Assembly (NCBI GenBank): GCA_027038235.1
Contig: JALVXV010000264.1
Coordinates: 1 to 7,863 of the forward strand
Direction: 5' to 3'
Source: Campylobacterales bacterium
GTDB taxonomy: Bacteria > Campylobacterota > Campylobacteria > Campylobacterales > JALSKU01
DNA length: 7,863 bases
A model generated the notes under the pieces. It was given only the letters and a program-made list of their open reading frames with translations, had not been told where the DNA came from and did no database searches. Shown here in pieces: positions 1-6,712 of this stretch (its first letter is position 1; each line of letters opens with the position of its first letter). Position numbers and translations under genes: made by a program.

Positions 1-692
1 AAGATGGTGCTATCATATCCACAATAGAGCATCTACTATCTGCAATTTATTCATATGGTATAGATAATATAAGGATCTCTTTGAGTGCTGCTGAAGTACC
101 TATCATGGATGGAAGTGCGACAAGCTTCTGTATGCTATTGGATGAAGCTGGTATAAAAGAGTTAGATAAAAATAAAAATGTCTTAATAATAAAAAAAGAG
201 GTCAGTGTTGTCTCTGGGGAAAAATTTACCAAAATTTCACCTTCTGCAGTAGCTAAATATCACTTTGTGATCGATTTTCCTCATCCAGTTATTGCAAGAG
301 AGGAGTATGAATTTATATTTAGTAAAAAAGATTATATTCAAAATATCTCCAAAGCAAGGACTTTTGGCTTTTTAAAAGATGTGCAAATGCTTAGAAGTAT
401 GGGGTTAGCACTTGGTGGTTCGCTTGATAATGCTATAGTGCTTGATGATAATAAGATGTTAAATAGTGAACCATTAAGATATGAAAATGAGTTTGTTAGG
501 CATAAGATACTTGATGCTATAGGAGATTTGAGTCTTCTTGGTATGCCAATTATTGGAAGTTACTCTTCATTTGCAGGAAGCCACAACCTAAATCACTCTC
601 TTACATTGGAGATTTTAAAAGATCCTTCAAATTATGAGATAAAGAGTTTTGGTGAAGAATCATCAATATCTTTTACAAAGGCTTTTGCATAA
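1..692 (+). CDS. lpxC: UDP-3-O-acyl-N-acetylglucosamine deacetylase (LpxC), 5' end missing
   Basis: LpxC is the zinc-dependent deacetylase that commits UDP-3-O-acyl-GlcNAc to lipid A synthesis in the cytoplasm. The frame is open from the first full codon at position 3 and gives 229 residues. The family is usually about 290-300 residues, so roughly 65 N-terminal residues lie outside the window. Visible family signatures are ISTIEHL (Glu-His at 27-32, the first zinc ligand region), the motif EVPIMDGSA just after it, FVRHKILDAIGD (zinc His at 501-503 and Asp at 513-515) and GSHNLNH (catalytic-type His at 582-584). All expected zinc and acid/base residues in this part are present, so the gene looks intact. 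An in-frame TTG at 81 lies inside the conserved core and is not a start. The TAA stop at 690-692 overlaps a possible non-standard start of the next gene. The product implies a Gram-negative, lipid A-making cell. Confidence 0.96.
   Translation, partial: DGAIISTIEHLLSAIYSYGIDNIRISLSAAEVPIMDGSATSFCMLLDEAGIKELDKNKNVLIIKKEVSVVSGEKFTKISPSAVAKYHFVIDFPHPVIAREEYEFIFSKKDYIQNISKARTFGFLKDVQMLRSMGLALGGSLDNAIVLDDNKMLNSEPLRYENEFVRHKILDAIGDLSLLGMPIIGSYSSFAGSHNLNHSLTLEILKDPSNYEIKSFGEESSISFTKAFA
677..691 (+). promoter_or_regulatory. Candidate Shine-Dalgarno plus AUA start at the lpxC/tsaB junction
   Basis: AAAGG at 677-681 lies seven bases before an ATA codon at 689-691 that is in frame with the tsaB-like gene. 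The ATA overlaps the lpxC stop as ATAA, the geometry of a coupled ATGA junction with G replaced by A. The next standard-type start, TTG at 722, has no good ribosome binding site. The site is an inference from spacing and frame only. Confidence 0.4.
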
Positions 693-721
693 AAGATAGG
701 ATCAAAGTAGTTGTTATACCT

Positions 722-1147
722 TTGACAACACCCTTTATGCTGGGTCTTTATAAGGATAATAAATTATTTAAGAGCTACTGTTCATCTAAAAAGAGTAGTG
801 AAATTTTACCCGAAATTTTTAAAGAGTTAGAATCTCTTTATGATATTGAAAAATTGTATTATGCTAAAGGACCTGGTAGTTTTATGGGGGTAAAGGTGGC
901 ATATATATTTTTAAAAAGTTTCTCTATAGCAAAGGATATTGAGTTAAAAGCTGCAGATGGATTTTATTTTAATAACAATTTACCTATAAAGGCTTTGGGA
1001 AAAACATATTTTATTAAAGAGGGAAATAATATAACTTTAGATACAATAACAGCTAAAAAAGAGGGAGAATTTTTTTTGCCGACAATTTTAAATGATGAAG
1101 ACTTTTCGCATGACAACCTGCCTTTATATATACTTCCGGCAATTTAA
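722..1147 (+). CDS. tsaB: Short TsaB-like protein, tRNA threonylcarbamoyladenosine (t6A) synthesis
   Basis: TsaB is a non-catalytic partner of TsaD (with TsaE) in making t6A at position 37 of ANN-decoding tRNAs. The diagnostic match is YYAKGPGSFMGVKVAYIFLKSF, equivalent to the TsaB core GPGSFTGVRxG followed by its helix. From TTG 722 the protein has 141 residues, against about 230 in E. coli, so the second lobe is mostly missing; the C-terminal LPLYILP resembles the PLYLR-type end of longer TsaB proteins. The start is doubtful. The frame is open upstream to 656, and residues encoded at 701-721 (IKVVVIP) look like the family's first beta strand. A start at ATA 689 (152 residues) would include them and has a well-spaced AAAGG, while TTG 722 would remove the strand. 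I give 722 as the conservative start. The gene lies 29 bases after lpxC and 12 bases before thrB, so it is likely cotranscribed with both. The usual IDTST motif reads IPLTT here, which fits a protein that does not bind ATP. Confidence 0.72.
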   Translation: MTTPFMLGLYKDNKLFKSYCSSKKSSEILPEIFKELESLYDIEKLYYAKGPGSFMGVKVAYIFLKSFSIAKDIELKAADGFYFNNNLPIKALGKTYFIKEGNNITLDTITAKKEGEFFLPTILNDEDFSHDNLPLYILPAI

Positions 1148-1159
1148 ATAGAGAGCAAG

Positions 1160-2041
1160 ATGACTATACATGTACCTGCAACTAGTGCCAACTTGGGACC
1201 TGGTTTTGATACTCTTGGAATCGCTTTAAATCTACACAATAAGATAGTAATAAAAAAGAGTAGCTTTTTTAGCCTATCTATAAAGGGTGAAGGCTCCAAT
1301 ATAAAGAGGTTTAAAAAGAGCAATCTATTTGTAAAAATCTTTTATGAAGTTTATGAAGATATAACTAAAAAAAGAGATGATTTTAGATTTGAATTTTACA
1401 ATAATATACCAATTTCAAGAGGGCTTGGAAGTAGCTCTGCTATCATTACAAGTGCTGTAGCAGCGGCCTATGCATTTGTGGAAAATAGTATTGATAAAGA
1501 GAAGATTTTAAATAGATCTCTTTGTTTTGAAAACCATCCTGACAATATAGCTCCAGCAGTTTATGGAGGATTTGTAGTATCTCTTGTAGAGAATGATAAA
1601 GTTTATACATTAAAAAAGGAGATACCTTCATTTTTAAAGGCAGTTGTGGTGATACCAAATAGAGCAATGTCCACTGCAAAATCAAGAACAACTTTACCAA
1701 AAGAGTATCCCCTAAAAGATGTAGTTTATAATTTATCAAGAAGTTCAATGCTAAGTGCAATATTTTTTGATGAAAAGTGGGATCTATTAAAAGTTGCATC
1801 AAAAGATAGACTTCATCAAGATATTAGGATGTCAAATATGCAAGAACTATTTACTGTTCAAAAGATTGCACTTGAGGCTGGAGCTCTTAGCAGTACTCTC
1901 TCTGGTAGCGGATCAACTTTTTTCAATATTGTATATGAAGATGATGCAAAAAAGATAGCAAATATCTTAAAAACAAAGTTTCCATATTTTAGAGTTGAGA
2001 TATTTGATTTTGATAATATAGGATTAAAAGTAAAATTTTGA
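1160..2041 (+). CDS. thrB: Homoserine kinase (ThrB), GHMP kinase family
   Basis: ThrB phosphorylates L-homoserine with ATP to O-phosphohomoserine, the substrate of threonine synthase. The protein has 293 residues, close to the usual 290-320. All three GHMP motifs are present: the N-terminal VPATSANLGPGFDTLG (residues 5-20), the ATP phosphate-binding loop GLGSSSA (88-94, preceded by PISR), and the C-terminal glycine-rich SGSGS (248-252). The segment FENHPDNIAPAVYGG in between is characteristic of homoserine kinases rather than other GHMP enzymes. The ATG at 1160 follows GAGAG at 1151-1155 by four bases and starts just before motif 1, so the start is secure. The gap to the tsaB-like gene is 12 bases and to ylxR four bases, which suggests one transcript. 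No leader peptide or attenuator for threonine control is seen. The other thr genes are not in the window. Confidence 0.96.
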   Translation: MTIHVPATSANLGPGFDTLGIALNLHNKIVIKKSSFFSLSIKGEGSNIKRFKKSNLFVKIFYEVYEDITKKRDDFRFEFYNNIPISRGLGSSSAIITSAVAAAYAFVENSIDKEKILNRSLCFENHPDNIAPAVYGGFVVSLVENDKVYTLKKEIPSFLKAVVVIPNRAMSTAKSRTTLPKEYPLKDVVYNLSRSSMLSAIFFDEKWDLLKVASKDRLHQDIRMSNMQELFTVQKIALEAGALSSTLSGSGSTFFNIVYEDDAKKIANILKTKFPYFRVEIFDFDNIGLKVKF

Positions 2042-2045
2042 TATA

Positions 2046-2309
2046 ATGATGGCAAAACATACTCCTATTAGAATGTGTATTTCCTGCAAAGAGAGAATTA
2101 AGCAGAGTCAATTGATAAGATTGCAGTGTAAAGATGGGGAAATTATCAAATATTCTTATAAAGGGAGAAGTTTTTATCTTTGTAAAGATTGCTTAAACTG
2201 TGAAAAAGAGCAGAAATTGGTAAAATCTCTACAAAGATATTGCAAAATAGATAAAGATAGCATTTTAAAGATGGTTGAAACACACAAGGAGAAGATATTT
2301 AATGGATAA
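2046..2309 (+). CDS. ylxR: YlxR/RnpM family RNA-binding protein (DUF448)
   Basis: This is a small basic protein of 87 residues, a normal length for the family. The N-terminal RMCISCKER (residues 9-17) matches the family signature RMCxxCRE, and KGRSFYLCKDC (39-49) matches the GRGAYLC segment. YlxR is commonly encoded directly before infB; the Bacillus subtilis protein, renamed RnpM, has been reported to bind and modulate RNase P. Here the glycine and alanine of GRGAY are replaced (GRSFY). The protein has seven cysteines, including two CxxC pairs (C11/C14 and C46/C49, with C52 close by), which could bind a metal; this is inference. Two consecutive ATG codons (2046, 2049) are possible starts, with no strong Shine-Dalgarno, so coupling to thrB four bases upstream is likely. 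The 3' end overlaps infB by eight bases and contains the infB ribosome binding site. Confidence 0.9.
   Translation: MMAKHTPIRMCISCKERIKQSQLIRLQCKDGEIIKYSYKGRSFYLCKDCLNCEKEQKLVKSLQRYCKIDKDSILKMVETHKEKIFNG
2286..2291 (+). promoter_or_regulatory. Shine-Dalgarno site deciding the infB start
   Basis: AAGGAG lies within the 3' end of ylxR, ten bases before ATG 2302. It supports 2302 (MDKVRIHEIAKEL) as the infB start over an in-frame TTG at 2275, whose extra nine residues (MKHTRRRYL) do not resemble the IF2 N-terminus and would overlap ylxR further. Confidence 0.75.
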
Positions 2310-4896
2310 GGTTCGTATTCACGAAATTGCCAAGGAATTGGGCATGAAAAGTAAAGAGGTTGTCCAAAGTGCTAAAGACCTTGGCATAGAGGCCAAATCG
2401 GCAAATAGTGCAGTAACACCTGAAGTTGCTGAGAGATTGGTAAATTTTATTATGAGTGGAGATAGAGGTGAAGCTCCTAAAAAGGTAGAGGAGCCTTCTC
2501 AATCAAATGAAGAGAAATCAGCAAAAGAGCAAAAAAGAGTTGAAAAAGCTGATAGCAAAACTAAACCAAAAAAAGAGAAGGTTCTTAAGAAGCAAAGAGT
2601 TAAAAAGGATGAAGTTAAAAAGGTTTCTAAAAAACCACAAGAGCAAAAAGAGATAGAAACTAAAACTCAACCTCCAGCCAAAGAGGAGCAAGAGAAGAAA
2701 GAGACCTTAGCAACAGTAAGCATCAAAAAAAGAAGAGGCTTTGTAATAGTCAAAAAGAAAAAACCAAAAGTAGAAGAGTCTCCTAAAGAGTCTAAAAAGG
2801 CTACAGACTTTGAAATGCCTAAAGCATTTGAAGATGCAGCTAAAAAGAAGAAAAAGAGCAAGAAGGTTAAAAAAACTACTACAAAAAAAGATGATTCAGC
2901 CCAAATAGATATAATGGCAGATAGAGAGTTAAGTGATGTCAAGCTTGATTTGATCGATGATATGGTAGTACTTCCTGATCTTACAATCAAACAAGATGAG
3001 GTAAAACAAAAAAGAACAAAAGCTTATGATCCAAATCAGGTAAAAACTGTCAAAAAACCATCTTTCATACAGCAAGGTATCCAAAGAAGTACAAGAAAGA
3101 GAAAAAAAAGAAAAGTAGAGACAAAGGTTGAAGATATAAAAACTATAAATATTCCACAAGAGATAAGAGTCTATGAGTTTGCAGAAAAACTCTCAAAAAA
3201 ACCAAGTGATATCATAAAGGCTCTATTTAACCTTGGTGTTATGGTTACTAAAAATGACTTTTTGGATAAAGATGCTATTGAGATTTTAAGTGAAGAGTTT
3301 GAAATAGATGTAAATATCACAAATCCTATTGATGAATTTGATTATGAAAAAGTTTATGATCCAGGTGATATTTCAAAGTTTGTTCCAAGACCTCCTATCA
3401 TAACTATAATGGGGCATGTTGACCATGGAAAGACTTCGCTTTTGGATAAAATTAGGCAAACAAATGTAACTGAAAGAGAGCATGGAGGTATTACTCAGCA
3501 TATTGGAGCATATACAGTAGAAAAAGATAAGAAGAAGATAACCTTTATAGATACTCCAGGTCATGAAGCTTTTACACAGATGAGATCTCGTGGAGCTCAA
3601 GTAACTGATATAGCTGTTATAGTTGTTGCTGCAGATGATGGGGTAAAACCACAAACAAAAGAGTCCATATCTCATGCTAAAGCTGCAGGTATTCCCTTTA
3701 TTGTTGCTATAAACAAGATAGATAAACCTACTGCCAATCCGGATATGGTCAAGTCAGGTCTTGCAGAGTTGGATGTAACACCAGTTGATTGGGGTGGAGA
3801 GTATGAATTTGTAAATGTATCAGCCAAATCCGGTGAAGGTATAGATGACCTGCTTGAGGTCTTATTACTACAAGCTGAAATACTTGAACTAAAAGCCAAT
3901 CCAGATGCATATGCAAAAACTATTGTTATAGAGAGTAAGTTAGAAAAAGGAAGAGGTCCTGTAGCAACAGTAATATCCAAAAATGGTACTTTAAAAATAG
4001 GTGATAATATAGTCTCTGGAAGTGCCTTTGGAAAAGTAAGAGCATTGATAGATTATAATGGTAAAAATATCAAAAAGATAAAACCGGGTGAAACTGGAGT
4101 TGTAGTTGGGCTAAATCATATAGCAAGTGCTGGAGAAAAACTTTTTTCAACTCCTGATGAAAAAACTGCAAGGGAGTTTGCAAATAAAAGAGCGGAGTAT
4201 GAAAGGCAAAAAGAGTTATCAAAAAGTACAAAGGTCTCTCTTGAGGAGTTAACAGCGAAAATAGCCTCTGGTAAGTTAAAATCCCTTCCTCTTATTATAA
4301 AAACAGATGCTTTAGGAAGTTTAGAGGCAATCAAGGGAAGTTTAGAAAAACTTAAAAATGAAGAGGTTAAAGTAGATATTATACATAGTGATGTTGGAGG
4401 TATTACTCAAAGTGATATAGCTCTAGCAAAAGCTAGTGAAAACTGCATTATTATGGGGTTTAATATAAGACCTACAGGTTCGGTTAAGGAAGAGGCTAAA
4501 AAACTAGGCATAGAGATAAAAACATACAATGTTATTTATGATCTTATAGATGATGTAAAAGCACTTCTAGGTGGTCTTTTATCTCCAATAATAAAAGAGG
4601 AGAATTTAGGTCAAGCTGAAGTCAGAGAGGTATTTATGGTACCAAAAGTTGGTGCAATAGCTGGATGTATTGTAACTGATGGTACCATCAATAGGGGTGT
4701 AAGTGTAAGGGTTATTCGTGATGGAGTTATTATCTATGAGGGTGAAATTTCATCACTTAAGAGATTTAAAGATGATGTAAGAGAGGTAGCAAAAGGGTAT
4801 GAGTGTGGAATAGGTATAGAGGGCTACAATGATATAAAAGTAGGCGACTACCTTGAGAGCTTTAAAAAAGTAGAGGAAAAGGCAAAATTTGAATAA
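2302..4896 (+). CDS. infB: Translation initiation factor IF-2
   Basis: IF2 is the GTPase that places fMet-tRNA on the 30S subunit and promotes subunit joining. From ATG 2302 the protein has 864 residues, similar to the long E. coli form. Domains in order are: an N-terminal IF2_N fold (about 1-52, VRIHEIAKELGM); a Lys/Glu-rich low-complexity linker (about 55-283); a second IF2_N copy (about 284-340, IRVYEFAEKLSKKPSDIIKA); the G domain; domain II (about 525-620); domain III (from about 661, SLPLIIKTDALGSLEAI); and the fMet-tRNA-binding C2 domain (from about 770, GQAEVREVFMVPKVG), ending GYECGIGIEGYNDIKVGDYLESF-like. G motifs are complete: GHVDHGKT (371-378), switch I GGITQHIGAY (395-404, Thr398), DTPGH (417-421), NKID (471-474) and SAK (507-509). 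It overlaps ylxR by eight bases and rbfA by eight bases. nusA, often upstream of infB in other phyla, is absent here. Confidence 0.98.
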   Translation: MDKVRIHEIAKELGMKSKEVVQSAKDLGIEAKSANSAVTPEVAERLVNFIMSGDRGEAPKKVEEPSQSNEEKSAKEQKRVEKADSKTKPKKEKVLKKQRVKKDEVKKVSKKPQEQKEIETKTQPPAKEEQEKKETLATVSIKKRRGFVIVKKKKPKVEESPKESKKATDFEMPKAFEDAAKKKKKSKKVKKTTTKKDDSAQIDIMADRELSDVKLDLIDDMVVLPDLTIKQDEVKQKRTKAYDPNQVKTVKKPSFIQQGIQRSTRKRKKRKVETKVEDIKTINIPQEIRVYEFAEKLSKKPSDIIKALFNLGVMVTKNDFLDKDAIEILSEEFEIDVNITNPIDEFDYEKVYDPGDISKFVPRPPIITIMGHVDHGKTSLLDKIRQTNVTEREHGGITQHIGAYTVEKDKKKITFIDTPGHEAFTQMRSRGAQVTDIAVIVVAADDGVKPQTKESISHAKAAGIPFIVAINKIDKPTANPDMVKSGLAELDVTPVDWGGEYEFVNVSAKSGEGIDDLLEVLLLQAEILELKANPDAYAKTIVIESKLEKGRGPVATVISKNGTLKIGDNIVSGSAFGKVRALIDYNGKNIKKIKPGETGVVVGLNHIASAGEKLFSTPDEKTAREFANKRAEYERQKELSKSTKVSLEELTAKIASGKLKSLPLIIKTDALGSLEAIKGSLEKLKNEEVKVDIIHSDVGGITQSDIALAKASENCIIMGFNIRPTGSVKEEAKKLGIEIKTYNVIYDLIDDVKALLGGLLSPIIKEENLGQAEVREVFMVPKVGAIAGCIVTDGTINRGVSVRVIRDGVIIYEGEISSLKRFKDDVREVAKGYECGIGIEGYNDIKVGDYLESFKKVEEKAKFE

Positions 4897-5245
4897 AAGC
4901 ATAAAACTTAAAAGAACAGAGAGCATCTTAAGAGAGATTGTTTCTGAAGCTTTATCGACATTGAATGATGGAAATTTAAACTCCATAGTCGTTACAGAAG
5001 TTGACTGCAAAAGAGGTAAATATGATGCAGATATTTACTTAGATCAAAGCTTTTACAATGAAGAGGATAAGATATATATATTAAAGCACTTAAAAAAAGT
5101 TAGAGGCTATCTTGAAAATTATACTCTTCAAAATGAGGGGTGGTTTAGGTGTCCTAAATTTCATTTTAAGTTTGATGATAGGTTGCAAAAGAGAGAGAGA
5201 ACTCAGGAGCTCTTTGCTAAAATCGAAGAAGAGTTAAATAGATGA
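4889..5245 (+). CDS. rbfA: 30S ribosome-binding factor A (RbfA)
   Basis: RbfA is a small KH-type protein that binds the immature 30S subunit and helps mature the 5' end of 16S rRNA; it also matters in cold adaptation in E. coli. The protein has 118 residues, slightly shorter than the 133 of E. coli. The order fits the family: an N-terminal basic helix (KLKRTESILREIVSEAL, residues 6-22), a strand with VVTEVDCKRGKYDADIYL (34-51), a helix region (KIYILKHLKKVRGYLEN, 61-77) and the C-terminal signature PKFHFKFDDRLQKRERTQEL (89-108). The start is TTG 4889, overlapping the infB stop by eight bases, with AAGG at 4879-4882 six bases before it; no ATG is available near the expected N-terminus. Translation is probably coupled to infB. 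The stop overlaps the rimP start as ATGA. Confidence 0.93.
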   Translation: MNKSIKLKRTESILREIVSEALSTLNDGNLNSIVVTEVDCKRGKYDADIYLDQSFYNEEDKIYILKHLKKVRGYLENYTLQNEGWFRCPKFHFKFDDRLQKRERTQELFAKIEEELNR

Positions 5246-5670
5246 TAGATACTGATACACTAAATGCAATACTTGAAGATAATGGTGTAAAACTTTATGA
5301 TACAGAGTTAGTTGAAGAGAATAAACAAAAGATCTATAGAGTATATATAACCTCTAATAGCACCATTACACTTGATAAGTGTGCAGAAATTTCTCACATT
5401 ATTTCACCAATCATCGATACCAATCCACCTACTAAAGATCCATATTTTTTGGAGGTAAGTTCACCAGGCATTGAAAGAGGGCTTAAAAAGCCTCTTCACT
5501 TTATGAACTCTATAGATGAGAATATAAAATTAAAGACAAAAGATGGTAAAAAAATTATAGCAAAACTTATAGATGCTGATAGTGAGAAGATTACTATCAA
5601 GTATAATGGCAAAAAAGAGAGTTTAAGATATAGTGATATAAATAGGGCAAGAACATATTTTGAATGGTAA
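5242..5670 (+). CDS. rimP: Ribosome maturation factor RimP
   Basis: RimP acts in the assembly of the 30S subunit. The protein has 142 residues, a normal size (about 150). The conserved family core EVSSPGIERGL (residues 71-81) followed by KKPLHF is the clearest evidence. The N-terminal alpha/beta domain includes the segment around DTELVEENKQKIYRVYI and the helix DKCAEISHIISPII, and the C-terminal part from about residue 90 (IKLKTKDGKKIIAKLIDAD) fits the Sm/SH3-like domain that contacts ribosomal protein S12. The ATG at 5242 overlaps the rbfA stop in an ATGA arrangement, implying translational coupling. The stop lies within the first codons of ribD (seven-base overlap). In many bacteria rimP is upstream of nusA-infB; here it follows rbfA. 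Confidence 0.94.
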   Translation: MIDTDTLNAILEDNGVKLYDTELVEENKQKIYRVYITSNSTITLDKCAEISHIISPIIDTNPPTKDPYFLEVSSPGIERGLKKPLHFMNSIDENIKLKTKDGKKIIAKLIDADSEKITIKYNGKKESLRYSDINRARTYFEW

Positions 5671-6668
5671 ATGATAACTTTTTTATGAATTTAGCCTTGC
5701 AAGAGGCTTGGAAGTATCAAGGGATCACCTATCCCAATCCAGCAGTTGGTGCAGTTATAGTTGATAAAAATGGAAAAATTTTATCCATATCAGCCCATAA
5801 AAAGCAAGGTACTCCACATGCTGAACTAAATGCTACTAAGGAGGCATATCTTGCATTAAGAGGTGATGATTATTTAAGAGATCTTACAGATCCCTCACAA
5901 ATTCATAGCTATCTTTTACAAAATCACAATAATCTATTTAAAAATTGCAAGATCTATGTTACTTTGGAGCCTTGTAACCACTTTGGATCTACTCCTCCTT
6001 GTTCACTTTTGCTTTTAACTTTAGGTTTTAGTGAAGTTATTATTGGGAGTGTAGAGGAAAATCCTAAAGCAGTAGGTGGAATAAACAGACTTAAGCAAAA
6101 TGGCATGAAGGTAAGATATGGAGTTTTAAAAGAGAAGTGTGATCTTCTTTTATATCCTTTTAAAAAGTGGCAAAGAGATAGATTTGTATTTTTCAAAATT
6201 GCCACCAATCTAAATGGCTCTTATGATACTGGCACTATAAGTTCGCAAGGTTCAAGAGAGTATGTGCATAAACTAAGAGATAAAATAGATCTCTTAATTA
6301 TTGGAGGAGATACAGTTAGAAAAGATAGACCTCTACTTGATAGCAGACTAATTGATGGTAAGGCTCCTGATATACTTATATATTCTAAGCAGAAGATATT
6401 TGATAAGAGTATTGCTCTTTTTGGTATAAAGGATAGAAAAGTTTTTATATCAAATAGTTTAGATATAACCAAAAACTATAACTTTATAATGATAGAGGGT
6501 GGAGATAAAATGTTAAAAGCTACAAAATCGATAACAAATTGGTATCTATTTTTCATAGCACCAACTATAAAAAAGGGTAGCTTTATGACCACTCCTTTAT
6601 CTTTTAAACCTCTATACCGACAAGATATTGAGGGTGATACTATGATATGGTTGGATAAAATAATTTGA
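5664..6668 (+). CDS. ribD: Bifunctional riboflavin biosynthesis deaminase/reductase (RibD)
   Basis: RibD deaminates the diaminopyrimidine product of GTP cyclohydrolase II and then reduces its ribose side chain with NADPH. The N-terminal deaminase half (about 1-150) has NPAVGAVIVD, the zinc/catalytic HAE (His52, Glu54) and TLEPCNHFGSTPPC (zinc Cys104 and Cys113), so it looks active. The reductase half (about 170-334) is recognisable from FFKIATNLNGS, GGDTVRKDRP (214-223), LDSR and EGGDKML (278-284). The total of 334 residues is shorter than E. coli (367), although the deaminase carries an extra stretch at about 63-92; the reductase half is therefore compact. The common SLDG motif reads NLNG (Asn184 at the usual Asp). 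The ATG at 5664 overlaps rimP by seven bases and gives the usual spacing to the first motif; its Shine-Dalgarno is weak, so coupling is likely. It appears to be the last gene of the operon. No FMN riboswitch is seen. Confidence 0.92.
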   Translation: MVNDNFFMNLALQEAWKYQGITYPNPAVGAVIVDKNGKILSISAHKKQGTPHAELNATKEAYLALRGDDYLRDLTDPSQIHSYLLQNHNNLFKNCKIYVTLEPCNHFGSTPPCSLLLLTLGFSEVIIGSVEENPKAVGGINRLKQNGMKVRYGVLKEKCDLLLYPFKKWQRDRFVFFKIATNLNGSYDTGTISSQGSREYVHKLRDKIDLLIIGGDTVRKDRPLLDSRLIDGKAPDILIYSKQKIFDKSIALFGIKDRKVFISNSLDITKNYNFIMIEGGDKMLKATKSITNWYLFFIAPTIKKGSFMTTPLSFKPLYRQDIEGDTMIWLDKII

Positions 6669-6691
6669 GTTTAAAGTAAAAATTATATAAT
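6665..6691 (+). promoter_or_regulatory. Candidate sigma-70-type promoter for manC
   Basis: TATAAT at 6686-6691 is a perfect -10 hexamer match in the gap before manC. TTGAGT at 6665-6670 is a partial -35 match with a short 15-base spacer; the -35 is often weakly conserved in Campylobacterota. The start of transcription would fall near 6698, leaving a leader of about 23 bases. The surrounding DNA is almost pure A/T, so a chance match is quite possible. The rest of the gap shows no hairpin or terminator. Confidence 0.42.
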
Positions 6692-6706
6692 ATAAAAAAC
6701 AGTATT

Positions 6707-6712
6707 AAGAAG
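6707..6712 (+). promoter_or_regulatory. Shine-Dalgarno site of manC
   Basis: AAGAAG ends eight bases before ATG 6721. It is one base off the AAGGAG consensus and supports independent initiation of manC, unlike the overlapping starts upstream. Confidence 0.55.

Noticed and set aside
81..692. Reading frame starting at TTG 81 as a complete gene
   Set aside because: The same frame is open to position 3 and already encodes the LpxC ISTIEHL zinc motif, so the TTG is internal to a gene cut by the window edge.
1446..1802. Minus-strand open frame of 118 codons inside thrB
   Set aside because: It lies wholly within a well-supported gene, has no recognisable motif, and its Leu-rich composition is what an antisense frame of AT-rich coding DNA gives.
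2275..2301. TTG 2275 as the infB start
   Set aside because: It adds MKHTRRRYL, which is unlike IF2 N-termini, and lies before the AAGGAG site that serves ATG 2302.
2667..2990. Minus-strand open frame of 107 codons with Phe/Leu/Ser-rich, membrane-like stretches
   Set aside because: The hydrophobic runs are the antisense of the Lys/Glu codons in the IF2 linker, not real membrane segments.
6682..6691. Perfect palindrome ATTATATAAT as a terminator or operator
   Set aside because: It is only ten bases, has no G/C and no T-run after it, and is better explained as the -10 region in AT-only DNA.
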